From Peteryoungia desertarenae (GTDB taxonomy: Bacteria; Pseudomonadota; Alphaproteobacteria; Rhizobiales; Rhizobiaceae): a stretch of DNA of 64,000 nt. A program made the translations under genes and the position numbers. This document shows, piece by piece, positions 7,374 to 16,616 of the stretch. The notes under the pieces are model-generated. The model did not search any database. It had not been told where the DNA came from and saw nothing but the letters and a program-made list of their open reading frames with translations. The stretch spans positions 3,440,501 through 3,504,500 of the forward strand of contig NZ_CP058350.1 in the NCBI RefSeq assembly GCF_005860795.2, given 5' to 3'. Numbering within the stretch: the first letter of the stretch is position 1; every line of letters begins with the position of its first letter.

Positions 7374-8735
7374 ATGCGAAGACTGGAACCGGGCCTCAAG
7401 GCCGGGCGGCTTGACGCTGCCGATTATGCAAAGAATTTTTCTGACTTGCATCCACGCCTCGGCGATCACGAGGCGCTTGTCGCCGCCGACCGCTGTTATT
7501 TCTGTCATGACGCGCCCTGCATGACCGCCTGTCCGACGGCCATCGACATTCCGATGTTCATCCGTCAGATCTCGACCGGCAATCCGCTCGGCTCGGCCAA
7601 GACGATCTTTGACCAGAACATTCTCGGCGGCATGTGCGCCCGCGTCTGTCCCACCGAAACGCTCTGCGAAGAGGCCTGTGTGCGCAACACGGCCGAGGAG
7701 CGCCCGGTCGAGATCGGACGCCTGCAGCGCTATGCGACCGACATTGCCATCGAACAGGGCCGCCAGTTCTACACGCCCGGCCCATCCACGGGCAAAACTG
7801 TCGGCGTGATCGGGGCAGGTCCCGCAGGTCTGGCTGCCGCGCATCGGCTTGCCATGCACGGTCATCAGGTCACTGTCTATGAAGCCCGCGAAAAGGCTGG
7901 CGGCCTCAACGAATACGGAATCGCCGCCTATAAGACGCCCAACGACTTTGCCCAGCAGGAAGTCGATTACATCCTGTCACTCGGCAACATCGACGTGCTT
8001 GATGGCCAGATGATGGGCCGCGATTTCACATTGGCCGACCTTCAGGCCAAGCATGACGCCGTCTTCATCGGGGCCGGTCTTGGCAATGTCAATGCGCTCA
8101 ACATCCCGGGTGCCCAGATCAATGGCGTGCTCGATGCCGTCGAATTCATCGCCAATCTTCGCCAGGCGGACGATAAGGCAGACGTTCCGGTCGGGCGTGA
8201 CGTCGTCGTCATCGGCGGCGGCATGACGGCCATCGATGCGGCAGTCCAGGCCAAGCTTCTCGGCGCGGAAAATGTCACCATCTGCTATCGCCGCGGCAAG
8301 GAGCACATGAATGCCTCCGAGTTCGAGCAGGATCTGGCAGCCTCGAAGGGTGTGCATATCCGCCACTGGCTGCAGCCGAAGGAAGTCGCCCATCACCACG
8401 GCCACTGCTCGTCGATCACCTTCGAATACACCCATCTCGAAAACGGCTTGATGAAGGGCACCGGCCACACAGTCGAGATCAAGGCGGACCAGATTCTGGT
8501 TGCCATCGGCCAGAAGCTCGACGGCCAGGGTCTTGACGGGCTTAAGCTCGAAGGCGGCAAGATCGCCATCGACGCCGAAGGCCGCACCTCGATCCCGGGA
8601 GTCTGGGCCGGCGGCGACTGCGCCTTCGGAGGTCAGGACCTGACGGTCTCTGCCGTCGCCATGGGCCGCGATGCGGCCGAAAGCATCAACCGCTCTCTCG
8701 CCGTCATGACGGCGGGCGTGACCGCAGTCGCATGA
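7374..8735 (+). CDS. preT: NAD-dependent dihydropyrimidine dehydrogenase subunit PreT
   Basis: Small flavin/iron-sulfur subunit that passes electrons between NAD(H) and PreA in the reduction of uracil and thymine. The 453-residue protein carries two N-terminal cysteine clusters for [4Fe-4S] centres (CYFCHDAPCMTACP near residue 40; CARVCPTETLCEEAC near residue 87). It also has two dinucleotide-binding folds (GVIGAGPAGLAAA near 145; VVIGGGMTAIDAA near 280). I start at ATG 7374, behind AGAGGG. preA follows after 26 bp, so this is the usual preTA pair. Confidence 0.92.
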   Translation: MRRLEPGLKAGRLDAADYAKNFSDLHPRLGDHEALVAADRCYFCHDAPCMTACPTAIDIPMFIRQISTGNPLGSAKTIFDQNILGGMCARVCPTETLCEEACVRNTAEERPVEIGRLQRYATDIAIEQGRQFYTPGPSTGKTVGVIGAGPAGLAAAHRLAMHGHQVTVYEAREKAGGLNEYGIAAYKTPNDFAQQEVDYILSLGNIDVLDGQMMGRDFTLADLQAKHDAVFIGAGLGNVNALNIPGAQINGVLDAVEFIANLRQADDKADVPVGRDVVVIGGGMTAIDAAVQAKLLGAENVTICYRRGKEHMNASEFEQDLAASKGVHIRHWLQPKEVAHHHGHCSSITFEYTHLENGLMKGTGHTVEIKADQILVAIGQKLDGQGLDGLKLEGGKIAIDAEGRTSIPGVWAGGDCAFGGQDLTVSAVAMGRDAAESINRSLAVMTAGVTAVA

Positions 8736-8761
8736 CGCAACGCTTAGAGAGGATTTGAACA

Positions 8762-10075
8762 ATGGCTGATCTTCGCAATAACTTCGTCGGCATCAAGTCG
8801 CCCAACCCCTTCTGGCTGGCCTCTGCCCCACCGACCGACAAGGCCTATAACGTCGAGCGCGCCTTCAAGGCGGGCTGGGGCGGCGTCGTCTGGAAGACTT
8901 TGGGCTCGGAAGGCCCGCCGGTCGTCAACGTCAACGGCCCGCGCTATGGCGCAATCTGGGGCGCAGACCGCCGCCTTCTTGGCCTCAACAATATCGAACT
9001 GATCACCGACCGCCCCCTGCAGGTGAACCTGCAGGAGATGAAAATGGTGAAGCAGAACTGGCCGGATCGGGCGCTTGTCGCCTCGATCATGGTGCCCTGC
9101 GTCGAGGAAGAGTGGAAGGCGATCCTGCCGCTCGTCGAAGAAACAGGCGCTGATGGCATCGAGCTGAATTTCGGCTGTCCGCACGGCATGTCCGAGCGCG
9201 GCATGGGGTCAGCCGTCGGTCAGGTGCCGGAATATATCGAAATGGTCGTGCGCTGGTGCAAGCAATATACCCGCATGCCCGTCATCACCAAGCTGACGCC
9301 CAATATCACCGATATCCGCAACCCGGCCCGCGCCGCCAAGCGCGGCGGCACCGATGCCGTGTCGCTGATCAACACGATCAACTCGATCGTATCGGTCGAT
9401 CTCGACAACTTCTCGCCGAACCCCAGCATTGGCGGCAAGGGCAGCCATGGCGGCTATTGCGGCCCGGCGGTGAAGCCGATCGCGCTCAACATGGTCTCCG
9501 AAATCGCCCGCGACCCGGAAACCTATGGCCTGCCGATATCCGGCATCGGCGGTGTTACGACCTGGCGTGATGCGGCCGAATTCCTGGCGCTGGGTGCTGG
9601 CAACGTGCAGGTCTGTACCGCCGCCATGACCTATGGCTTCAAGATCGTCCAGGAGATGATCTCGGGCCTCAATGACTGGATGGATGCCAAGGGCCACCGC
9701 TCGCTGGATGATATCTGCGGACGCGCCGTGCCGAATGTCACCGACTGGAAGTATCTCAACCTCAATTATGTGGCGAAAGCCCATATCGATCAGGATGCCT
9801 GCATCAAGTGCGGTCGCTGCCACATCGCCTGCGAGGACACCTCGCACCAGGCAATCACCAGCATCGTTGATGGCGTGAGGAAGTTCGAGGTGATGGAAGA
9901 CGAATGCGTCGGCTGCAATCTCTGCGTCAATGTCTGTCCGGTCGAAAACTGCATCACCATGGTCGGCCTCGAACCCGGCACGATCGACCAGCGCACCGGC
10001 AAGCCGGTCGACCCCAACTACGCCAACTGGACGACCCATCCGAACAATCCGATGGCGGTTCAGGCTGCGGAATAA
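8762..10075 (+). CDS. preA: NAD-dependent dihydropyrimidine dehydrogenase subunit PreA
   Basis: FMN subunit that reduces uracil or thymine to the 5,6-dihydro form. The first 330 residues form a dihydroorotate-dehydrogenase-like barrel (NFGCPHGMSERGMG; ISGIGGVTTW). The C-terminus has two ferredoxin-type clusters (CIKCGRCHIAC and CVGCNLCVNVCP). At the place where, from memory, mammalian enzymes have the catalytic cysteine (ACGQ), this protein reads AVGQ; this may be normal for bacterial PreA and I could not align it. The hairpin at 10100-10117 probably ends the operon. Confidence 0.92.
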   Translation: MADLRNNFVGIKSPNPFWLASAPPTDKAYNVERAFKAGWGGVVWKTLGSEGPPVVNVNGPRYGAIWGADRRLLGLNNIELITDRPLQVNLQEMKMVKQNWPDRALVASIMVPCVEEEWKAILPLVEETGADGIELNFGCPHGMSERGMGSAVGQVPEYIEMVVRWCKQYTRMPVITKLTPNITDIRNPARAAKRGGTDAVSLINTINSIVSVDLDNFSPNPSIGGKGSHGGYCGPAVKPIALNMVSEIARDPETYGLPISGIGGVTTWRDAAEFLALGAGNVQVCTAAMTYGFKIVQEMISGLNDWMDAKGHRSLDDICGRAVPNVTDWKYLNLNYVAKAHIDQDACIKCGRCHIACEDTSHQAITSIVDGVRKFEVMEDECVGCNLCVNVCPVENCITMVGLEPGTIDQRTGKPVDPNYANWTTHPNNPMAVQAAE

Positions 10076-10099
10076 GGGAAAGGCCGGCCGAGCAATGGT

Positions 10100-10127
10100 G
10101 GGGCGCGCGAGCGCCCCTTCTTTGTTT
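10100..10127 (+). terminator. Intrinsic terminator after preA
   Basis: GGGGCGC (10100-10106) pairs with GCGCCCC (10111-10117) around GCGA, followed by the T-rich TTCTTTGTTT. Confidence 0.75.
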
Positions 10128-10241
10128 GACAAGTCGAACCAGGCGGGCGGGGCTGGTTTGGGCAAAAGGCTGTCGTTGCGGGCTATCGCGGCTGGAGCAA
10201 GATCACCCTGGACGGGAAGCGAGCCGGCGCTCGTCCGTCGA

Positions 10242-10883
10242 TCACCCACCCAGTCCCGTCAGGCTCTGTCCGGCGCTCACAGCCAGAAGCACGATGATGC
10301 TGAAATAGAGAATTGTCGCAGCAATCAGCGCATAGCTGGCGGCCACCATCGCTCCGTCCCGCTGCGAAATACCAGCCGACATGCAGAGGATGGCGACGCC
10401 AGGCAGCGTATTGGAAAAGGGCACGAAACCAAGCGGTGCCATCAGAAGGACACCTGCCCCCGTCAACATCAGGCCGTTGATCCGGTTCATCAGCACACCC
10501 GTTGTCAGGAACGGCAGGCGCGGGCGAATATAGCGATCGACCTTGCGCAGGATGGTGACCCCGCGCTTAAGGACTGGAACCAGCTTTTCCCGGTCAAGCC
10601 GCCGATCGGCGATCTTCGACGGCAGCCAAGGCAAGCGATTGAAGGTGATCGCGATACCGATCAGCACAATGCCGGCACCAAACACTGTCGAAACGCCCGG
10701 GATCGACACGGGGACGAGAAAGGGCAAGGACAACAGGCCGCACAGGAGCAGGAGGCCGCTCTCCCCCATCTTCGACAGGATTTCGCGAAGCGTGATGTGT
10801 TCACCATCCATGGACTGGATTACATCTTCCAGCACATCGCTGGTCTTGCGGTCGGTATCTGCGAAGCCGATCGTGATTGTCAT
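10242..10883 (-). CDS. exoD: ExoD-family exopolysaccharide synthesis protein
   Basis: Membrane protein of 213 residues matching ExoD: a short cytoplasmic N-terminus (HITLREILSKMGESG), hydrophobic pairs at about residues 38-75, and a C-terminal hydrophobic block ending in an Ala/Val-rich helix. In Sinorhizobium meliloti, ExoD affects exopolysaccharide production and alkali tolerance; the biochemical role is unknown. The start at 10883 gives the normal length; the frame extending to 11156 adds a Arg/Pro/Cys-rich leader that overlaps the divergent gene. Nothing links it to the pyrimidine genes around it. Confidence 0.78.
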   Translation of the reverse strand: MTITIGFADTDRKTSDVLEDVIQSMDGEHITLREILSKMGESGLLLLCGLLSLPFLVPVSIPGVSTVFGAGIVLIGIAITFNRLPWLPSKIADRRLDREKLVPVLKRGVTILRKVDRYIRPRLPFLTTGVLMNRINGLMLTGAGVLLMAPLGFVPFSNTLPGVAILCMSAGISQRDGAMVAASYALIAATILYFSIIVLLAVSAGQSLTGLGG

Positions 10884-11011
10884 CAATTGCACTTTCCAGT
10901 AACTGCACAGGCGGAGTGGCCGCCGACGGGGCATCCTTCGGGGATCATGAAGCCAGATGAATGAGATTGCGGACCGGGTCAAGTGACAGCCTGCCCGCCA
11001 AGGAGGGCAGA

Positions 11012-11950
11012 ATGTCGGAGACGGAAGCCGTAAAGCCGACCGGCAATGCCCTGCTGATCCATGCCAAGGGTCGGGAAAAGCTGAAGGCCCATCTCGCCAT
11101 GCTGCTCTTCGCGGCCCTGATTGCCGGATCTTTCTCTTTCGGTGGCATGGCCGCACGCCACATGGATGCCGGTCCGCTGACGCTCTGGCGTTATCTGCTG
11201 ACTGTTCTCGTCATGGGCTTGCTGACCTTTGCCGTCTTGCGCGTGCCCTTTTCCCTGCCCCGCCGCATCTGGCGCTTCGCCATCCTGGGTGGCCTGATTG
11301 CTGTCTATATGGTGACCATGTTCACCGCGCTGGAGTTTACCAGTCCGGTCCAGACGGGTGCGGTCTTTACCCTGATGCCGCTGATCAGTGCAGGTTTCGC
11401 CCTGATTTTCATTGGCCAGCGCACGCGGCCGGACGTCTTGTCCGCCCTGATCATTGCTGCCCTGGGTGCCATCTGGGTTATCTTTCGCGCCGATGTGGCA
11501 GCGATCCTTTCCTTTGATATCGGCACCGGCGAGCTGATTTACCTGGTCGGAGTGATCTGTCACGGTGCCTATGTGCCGCTTATCCGCAAATTCGGCCATG
11601 GCGAAAACCCGCTTGCCTTTGGCTTCTGGGTTATAGTCTTCACCATCCCCTGGCTGTTACCGGGTGGTGCTGTTCCTCTTGCCGAGACAGATTTTGCCGC
11701 GCTGCCTCTGACAGTCTGGGCCACGATCCTCTATCTCTCGGTTGTCACCACCGCACTGACCTTCATGTTGTTGCAATATGCCTCAATGCGTCTGCCAGCG
11801 CCGAAAGTGCTCGGCTATGGCTACCTGACGCCAACCTTTATCATCCTGCTGGAAGGTGTTCTTGGTAACGGCTGGGCATCGCCTGCCGTTTTCGTCGGCG
11901 CGCTGGTCACGGCAGCAGGATTGCTGGTCATGGGACTTCTGCGGGATTGA
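11012..11950 (+). CDS. EamA (DMT-superfamily) transporter
   Basis: Inner-membrane protein of 312 residues with ten predicted helices in two EamA repeats (first repeat opening LFAALIAGSFSFGGMAARH; second near residues 165-305). Such proteins usually export amino acids or metabolites. I place the start at the ATG behind AAGGAGGG near 11012 rather than 10961. It converges on rutR with only seven bases between them and sits inside the pyrimidine cluster, so transport of a pathway intermediate is possible but unproven. A half-matching RutR-like sequence ending GGTCAA lies about 30 bp upstream; I give it little weight. Confidence 0.8.
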   Translation: MSETEAVKPTGNALLIHAKGREKLKAHLAMLLFAALIAGSFSFGGMAARHMDAGPLTLWRYLLTVLVMGLLTFAVLRVPFSLPRRIWRFAILGGLIAVYMVTMFTALEFTSPVQTGAVFTLMPLISAGFALIFIGQRTRPDVLSALIIAALGAIWVIFRADVAAILSFDIGTGELIYLVGVICHGAYVPLIRKFGHGENPLAFGFWVIVFTIPWLLPGGAVPLAETDFAALPLTVWATILYLSVVTTALTFMLLQYASMRLPAPKVLGYGYLTPTFIILLEGVLGNGWASPAVFVGALVTAAGLLVMGLLRD

Positions 11951-11957
11951 ATAAGCA

Positions 11958-12620
11958 TCAACTATCAGCGAGGGCGACATCCACCGGACGAATCAGTCCG
12001 TCGACAAAAAGCTGTTCCAGAAACTGTGCCGCCTGCTCGAAGCGATCGTCGCCGTCCTGCCCTGGGCCGAGGACCGCTTTCACCTGAACATCGAAGTCTG
12101 CGTAATGCTGGGTCGTTGACCAGATGGAGAATATCATGTGTCTCGGATCGCAATGTCGGATCTTGCCAGCCTTGATCCAGGCCTCGATGACCTCGGCCTT
12201 TTCGTCAACCAGCTCCTTCAGCGGCCCTTCGAGAACACCGATGATATGCGGCGCGCCCTGCAGCACTTCATTGGCAAACAGCCGGCTTTCCCGGGGAAAA
12301 TCGCGTGCCATTTCCAGTTTGCGGCGGATATAGGAGCAAAGCTCCTCCTCCGGATCACCATCGGCGTCAAATGCCTTCAGCGGCTCCAGCCAGTTTTCCA
12401 GCACACGGTCGATCAGGGCGCGATGCATCGCCTCCTTGGTCCGGAAGTAGTAAAGCAGATTGGGTTTCGACATGCCCGCGACGTCTGCGATCTGGTCGAT
12501 CGTGGAGCCGTGAAAGCCACGCTGCGAGAAGACTTCGAGAGCGGCTTCAAGGATGATTTCTTCCTTCTCTTCCTGGATGCGGGTTCGCCTCAAGGTTTGC
12601 GCTGCTCTCGGTATCGCCAT
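11958..12620 (-). CDS. rutR: RutR-type TetR-family regulator of pyrimidine catabolism
   Basis: TetR repressor of 220 residues. The N-terminal helix-turn-helix is AALEVFSQRGFHGSTIDQIADVAGMSKPNLLYYFRTKEAM. The C-terminal domain includes SIWSTTQHYADFDVQV and LEQLFVDGLIRP, as in RutR, which in E. coli binds uracil/thymine and loses DNA affinity. The start at 12620 has a GGGGTGGAA ribosome site; the frame reaching 12674 adds a leader. It is divergent from the amidohydrolase gene, with a strong RutR-like operator between them. The expected role is repression of these genes until pyrimidines appear. Confidence 0.85.
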   Translation of the reverse strand: MAIPRAAQTLRRTRIQEEKEEIILEAALEVFSQRGFHGSTIDQIADVAGMSKPNLLYYFRTKEAMHRALIDRVLENWLEPLKAFDADGDPEEELCSYIRRKLEMARDFPRESRLFANEVLQGAPHIIGVLEGPLKELVDEKAEVIEAWIKAGKIRHCDPRHMIFSIWSTTQHYADFDVQVKAVLGPGQDGDDRFEQAAQFLEQLFVDGLIRPVDVALADS

Positions 12621-12754
12621 TTCCACCCCACCCAGCCAGTAAAGTCTTGATATAAAACAAGAATACTGACGCACATTTTGTGAGCAATTGCCCAGTTTTT
12701 TGTCGTGATTTTTTCCGATTTTCGGCTTGAGTGCCGCGCCGGAAGCTGTAATGT

Positions 12755-12770
12755 TTTACCAGTCGGTCAA
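12755..12770. promoter_or_regulatory. Predicted RutR operator between rutR and the amidohydrolase gene
   Basis: TTTACCAGTCGGTCAA agrees with TTGACCAnnTGGTCAA at 12 of 14 defined positions. It lies about 135 bp upstream of both divergent starts, placed to control either promoter. The consensus is recalled from E. coli RutR work. Confidence 0.65.
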
Positions 12771-12902
12771 ATTATTGGACAGTTGCAGAAGAAAGGCAAC
12801 AACCGATAGGCAAGTGGAAAGAACAAAACAATCCGCTCGCCACGACAGGGGAATAGTCGGACCACGAAACGTGGCCGCATGAGAACAGGTGAGGATAATC
12901 GG

Positions 12903-14156
12903 ATGACGGCGCAAACCGGCACGAACCTGCGTGTGAACGGAGATCGGCTCTGGGACATGCTGATGGAAATGGCGAAGATTGGCCCCGGCATTGCCGGCGG
13001 CAACAATCGCCAGACCCTGACAGATGAAGATGCCGAAGGTCGCAGACTGTTTCAGCGCTGGTGCGAGGACGCTGGTCTCACCATGGGCGTCGACCAGATG
13101 GGCACCATGTTCATGACGCGCGCGGGCACCGATCCGGATGCCCTTCCCGTCTATGTCGGGAGCCATCTCGACACCCAGCCGACAGGCGGCAAATATGACG
13201 GCGTGCTCGGCGTGCTGGCCGGCCTCGAGCTGGTGCGCACCATGAATGACCTCGGCATCAAGACGAAGCATCCGATCGTCGTGACCAATTGGACGAACGA
13301 GGAAGGCGCACGCTTTGCGCCAGCCATGCTGGCATCCGGCGTCTTCGCTGGCATGCACACACTCGACTACGCCTATAACCGCAAGGATATGGAGGGAAAG
13401 AGTTTCGGCGACGAGTTGAAGCGCATCGGCTGGCTGGGCGATGAGGAAGTGGGCGCACGAAAGATGCATGCCTATTTCGAATACCATATCGAACAGGGTC
13501 CGATCCTCGAAGCCGAGCAAAAGCAGATCGGCGTGGTCACCCACTGTCAGGGCCTCTGGTGGCTCGAATTCACCCTGACTGGCAGGGAGGCCCATACCGG
13601 CTCCACGCCAATGAACATGCGCGTCAATGCCGGCCTGGCCATGGCGCGGATCCTGGAAATGGTCCAGGAGGTCGCCATGAGCGAACAGCCAGGTGCCGTC
13701 GGCGGCGTCGGGCAGATGAAATTCTCGCCGAATTCCCGCAATGTGCTTCCGGGCACCGTCGTCTTCACCGTCGATATTCGCACGCCGTCACAGGAAAAGC
13801 TCGACCGAATGCGTGCCAAGATCGAGGCACAGGCGGCCGAAATCTGTGCTGCCCTTGGCGTCGGCTGTTCGGTAGAGGCCGTTGGCCATTTCGATCCCGT
13901 CACTTTTGACGAAACGCTGGTTGCAAGCGTCCGGAACGCCGCCGAACGCCTCGGCTACAGCCACATGAACATCATCTCCGGCGCCGGCCACGACGCCTGC
14001 TGGGCCGCAAGGGTTGCGCCTTCAACCATGATCATGTGTCCCTGTGTCGGCGGCCTGTCGCACAACGAGGCCGAGGAGATCTCGAAGGACTGGGCCGCAG
14101 CGGGCTGCGATGTCCTGCTGCAGGCCGTTCTGGAGACAGCGGAGATCGTCGCGTGA
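12903..14156 (+). CDS. N-carbamoyl-beta-alanine amidohydrolase (beta-ureidopropionase), M20 family
   Basis: Hydrolyses N-carbamoyl-beta-alanine to beta-alanine, CO2 and ammonia. The 417-residue zinc-dependent enzyme shows the M20 ligands and catalytic set: GSHLDTQPTGGKYDGVLGV near residue 82, NEEGARF near 130, YHIEQGP near 196, and SGAGHDA near 368. The dimerisation domain lies between about 210 and 325. The ATG at 12903 has GTGAGG upstream. Hydantoinase follows after 76 bp. L-carbamoylases for hydantoin-derived amino acids share this fold, but the company of preTA and rutR favours the pyrimidine substrate. Confidence 0.87.
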   Translation: MTAQTGTNLRVNGDRLWDMLMEMAKIGPGIAGGNNRQTLTDEDAEGRRLFQRWCEDAGLTMGVDQMGTMFMTRAGTDPDALPVYVGSHLDTQPTGGKYDGVLGVLAGLELVRTMNDLGIKTKHPIVVTNWTNEEGARFAPAMLASGVFAGMHTLDYAYNRKDMEGKSFGDELKRIGWLGDEEVGARKMHAYFEYHIEQGPILEAEQKQIGVVTHCQGLWWLEFTLTGREAHTGSTPMNMRVNAGLAMARILEMVQEVAMSEQPGAVGGVGQMKFSPNSRNVLPGTVVFTVDIRTPSQEKLDRMRAKIEAQAAEICAALGVGCSVEAVGHFDPVTFDETLVASVRNAAERLGYSHMNIISGAGHDACWAARVAPSTMIMCPCVGGLSHNEAEEISKDWAAAGCDVLLQAVLETAEIVA

Positions 14157-14232
14157 TGAAAGGCTCGCTCCGCACTATGCCTCAACGAAGAAAGTGCGTC
14201 ACAATCAAGAACACCAGACGGGGAGAGACAAC

Positions 14233-15687
14233 ATGAGCACAGTCATCAAGAACGGGACCATCGTTACCGCCGATCTGACCTACAAGGCTGACATCAAGAT
14301 CGAGGGCGGCGTGATTGTCGAGATCGGGCCGAACCTCTCCGGTTCGGAAGTGCTCGATGCCACGGGCTGCTATGTCATGCCGGGCGGGATCGATCCGCAT
14401 GTGCATCTGGAAATGCCCTTCATGGGCACCTATTCCGCCGATGACTTCGAAAGCGGGACCCGTGCCGGTCTGGCCGGTGGCACGACGATGGTCGTAGACT
14501 TCTGTCTGCCGGCACCGGACCAGTCCCTTCTGGAAGCACTGACCATGTGGGACAACAAGAGCGGTCGCGCCAATGCCGACTACTCTTTCCATATGGCGGT
14601 GACCGGCTGGAACGAGCGCATCTTCGACGAGATGAAGGTGGTGGTTCAGGAAAAGGGCATCAACACCTTCAAGCATTTCATGGCCTATAAGGGCGCGCTG
14701 ATGGTGAATGACGACGAGATGTTCGCCTCTTTCCAGCGCTGCGCCGAGCTCGGCGCCCTGCCGATGGTGCATGCCGAAAACGGCGATGTCGTTGCCTCGA
14801 TGACGGCCAAGCTGCTCGCCGAAGGCAATGACGGACCGGAAGGCCATGCCTATTCTCGTCCGCCGGAAGTCGAGGGCGAAGCGACCAACCGCGCAATCAT
14901 GCTGGCCGACATGGCGGGCGTGCCGCTCTATGTCGTGCACACCTCCTGCGAACAGGCCCATGAAGCGATCCGCCGCGCCCGCGCCAAGGGGATGCGTGTT
15001 TATGGCGAGCCGCTGATCCAGCATCTGACGCTGGATGAAAGCGAATATTTCAACAAGGACTGGGACCACGCCGCCCGCCGGGTGATGTCGCCCCCCTTCC
15101 GCAACAAACAGCATCAGGACAGTCTCTGGGCCGGCCTGCAGTCAGGGTCGCTGTCAGTCGTCGCAACCGACCACTGCGCCTTCACCAGCGAACAGAAGCG
15201 CTATGGCGTCGGCAATTTCGCCAAGATCCCGAATGGCACCGGCGGCCTGGAAGATCGCATGTCGATGCTCTGGACCCATGGTGTCAACACCGGTCGCCTG
15301 ACGATGAATGAGTTCGTTGCCGTGACCTCCACCAATGTCGCCAAGATCCTGAACATCTACCCGAAAAAGGGCGCGATCCTCGTCGGCGCCGATGCCGATA
15401 TCGTCGTCTGGGATCCGAAGCGTTCAAAGACGATCTCGGCGAGCACTCAGCAGTCTGCGATCGACTACAATGTCTTTGAGGGCAAGGAAGTGACCGGCCT
15501 GCCACGCTATACGCTGACACGCGGCGTGGTCGCCATCGAAGAAGCAACCGTCAAGACGCGCGAGGGCCATGGCAAGTTCATCAAGCGCGAACCCTTCACC
15601 GCCGTGAACAAGGCCCTTTCGACCTGGAAGGAACTGGTCGCTCCCCGCAAGGTGGAGCGCACCGGCATTCCGGCAACCGGGGTCTGA
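14233..15687 (+). CDS. hydA: Dihydropyrimidinase (D-hydantoinase)
   Basis: Ring-opens dihydrouracil or dihydrothymine to the N-carbamoyl amino acid. The 484-residue amidohydrolase has the binuclear zinc site: GGIDPHVHLEMPF near residue 55, the carboxylated-lysine segment FMAYKGAL near 150, HAENGD near 180, VVHTSCEQAH near 235, and ATDHCAF near 313. The length is typical. The start at 14233 has GGGAGAG upstream. It lies downstream of the amidohydrolase and upstream of a small secreted protein gene, so it is probably in the same transcript under RutR control. Confidence 0.92.
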   Translation: MSTVIKNGTIVTADLTYKADIKIEGGVIVEIGPNLSGSEVLDATGCYVMPGGIDPHVHLEMPFMGTYSADDFESGTRAGLAGGTTMVVDFCLPAPDQSLLEALTMWDNKSGRANADYSFHMAVTGWNERIFDEMKVVVQEKGINTFKHFMAYKGALMVNDDEMFASFQRCAELGALPMVHAENGDVVASMTAKLLAEGNDGPEGHAYSRPPEVEGEATNRAIMLADMAGVPLYVVHTSCEQAHEAIRRARAKGMRVYGEPLIQHLTLDESEYFNKDWDHAARRVMSPPFRNKQHQDSLWAGLQSGSLSVVATDHCAFTSEQKRYGVGNFAKIPNGTGGLEDRMSMLWTHGVNTGRLTMNEFVAVTSTNVAKILNIYPKKGAILVGADADIVVWDPKRSKTISASTQQSAIDYNVFEGKEVTGLPRYTLTRGVVAIEEATVKTREGHGKFIKREPFTAVNKALSTWKELVAPRKVERTGIPATGV

Positions 15688-15688
15688 G

Positions 15689-16069
15689 ATGCAAGGGGGG
15701 CGATTGGTATCCGTTCTGGTTCTGGCGTCCCTGGCCCTGCCGGGGACGCTGAAGGCAGACGTACTGCCGCTTGGCGGCAGCTTCGGCACGGCAGACGGAT
15801 GCCTCTATGCCCGCACGGGTGTTCCCACGAACGAAGACACTCTGTTCCTCCTGACGCCAAACGAAGTCGCGACCGCCGTTTCTGTCTGCCAGTTCCGCAA
15901 GGTGCTGGCGAGCAGCGCCAGGGGCTACGCCGTACAAGCCGCCTGCAGCGCTCGCGACAGCGGCGAGCAGGCCGACATCGAACTTGATATCCAGGTCTCG
16001 GAATACGACCGGATCACGGTAAAGCTTGCCGAAGGTGCGAGCTGGGGGCCGTTGGGACGGTGCCCATGA
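15689..16069 (+). CDS. Small secreted cysteine-containing hypothetical protein
   Basis: The 126-residue protein has an N-terminal signal peptide (hydrophobic residues 6-20, likely cleavage after KA at about 23). The mature part has four cysteines (in GCLY, VCQF, AACS and GRCP), suggesting two disulfides. No family recognised. Its ATG follows the hydA stop by one base, so it belongs to the pyrimidine operon at least transcriptionally. A periplasmic role is inferred from the signal alone. It converges on the cupin gene with two bases between. Confidence 0.6.
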   Translation: MQGGRLVSVLVLASLALPGTLKADVLPLGGSFGTADGCLYARTGVPTNEDTLFLLTPNEVATAVSVCQFRKVLASSARGYAVQAACSARDSGEQADIELDIQVSEYDRITVKLAEGASWGPLGRCP

Positions 16070-16071
16070 GA

Positions 16072-16488
16072 TCAGAACGACACCAGATGATCGAGGTCCG
16101 GACGCAGAACGACGCTCTCCTGCGCGTTGGGATCAGTTCGGGCAATCACAGCCGTACACGGCGCATTGGACAGGTTGGCCGGCAGATGCGGCACACCGGC
16201 GGGGATATACATAAGCTCACCGGCATGCAGCACGACATGCTCCTCCAACCGCTCGCCGAACCAGGTATAGGCCTGGCCCGAGAGGCAATAGATCGCCGTC
16301 TCGTGATTTTCGTGCAGATGCGCTCTGGCGCGTGCACCCGGCGGAATGGTCACAAGATGCATACACAATCCGGTCGAACCGACCGTCTGGGCCGCAATGC
16401 CTTCAAAATAGCTGAGCCCCTGCTGTCCATCAAAAGTGGCTCCGGGCCGAACAACGCGGCATGTGGGCTTTTCGATAACATCGTTCAT
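16072..16488 (-). CDS. Cupin-domain protein
   Basis: The 138-residue single-domain beta-barrel protein has a cupin motif 1 (PPGARARAHLHENHETAIYCLSG, about residues 50-72; His and Glu metal ligands) and motif 2 (HAGELMYIPAGVPHLPANL, about 92-110). Such proteins may be metal enzymes or ligand-binding factors; no substrate can be assigned. It is divergent from the ABC ATPase gene across 128 bp, which must hold promoters for both. Confidence 0.75.
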   Translation of the reverse strand: MNDVIEKPTCRVVRPGATFDGQQGLSYFEGIAAQTVGSTGLCMHLVTIPPGARARAHLHENHETAIYCLSGQAYTWFGERLEEHVVLHAGELMYIPAGVPHLPANLSNAPCTAVIARTDPNAQESVVLRPDLDHLVSF

Positions 16489-16616
16489 ATGCGCAGTCCT
16501 TGTTCAGACCAAAGGGCATATTCAACAAGAGCCGGACGGCTTCCCTCCCGTTCCGCCGGCAGTTTTCAGCATGACGGAGACGAGACGTCTCCGCAACACG
16601 TCGATTGGTTCGCCTG

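Noticed and set aside
10968..10983. Third RutR-like box upstream of the EamA gene
   Set aside because: Only one half-site (GGTCAA) is good; the overall agreement is about 10 of 14 and the sequence is not symmetrical.
16489..16616. TPP or other riboswitch in front of the THI5-like transporter
   Set aside because: No conserved CTGAGA-type core or long structured leader is visible in the 128 bp.
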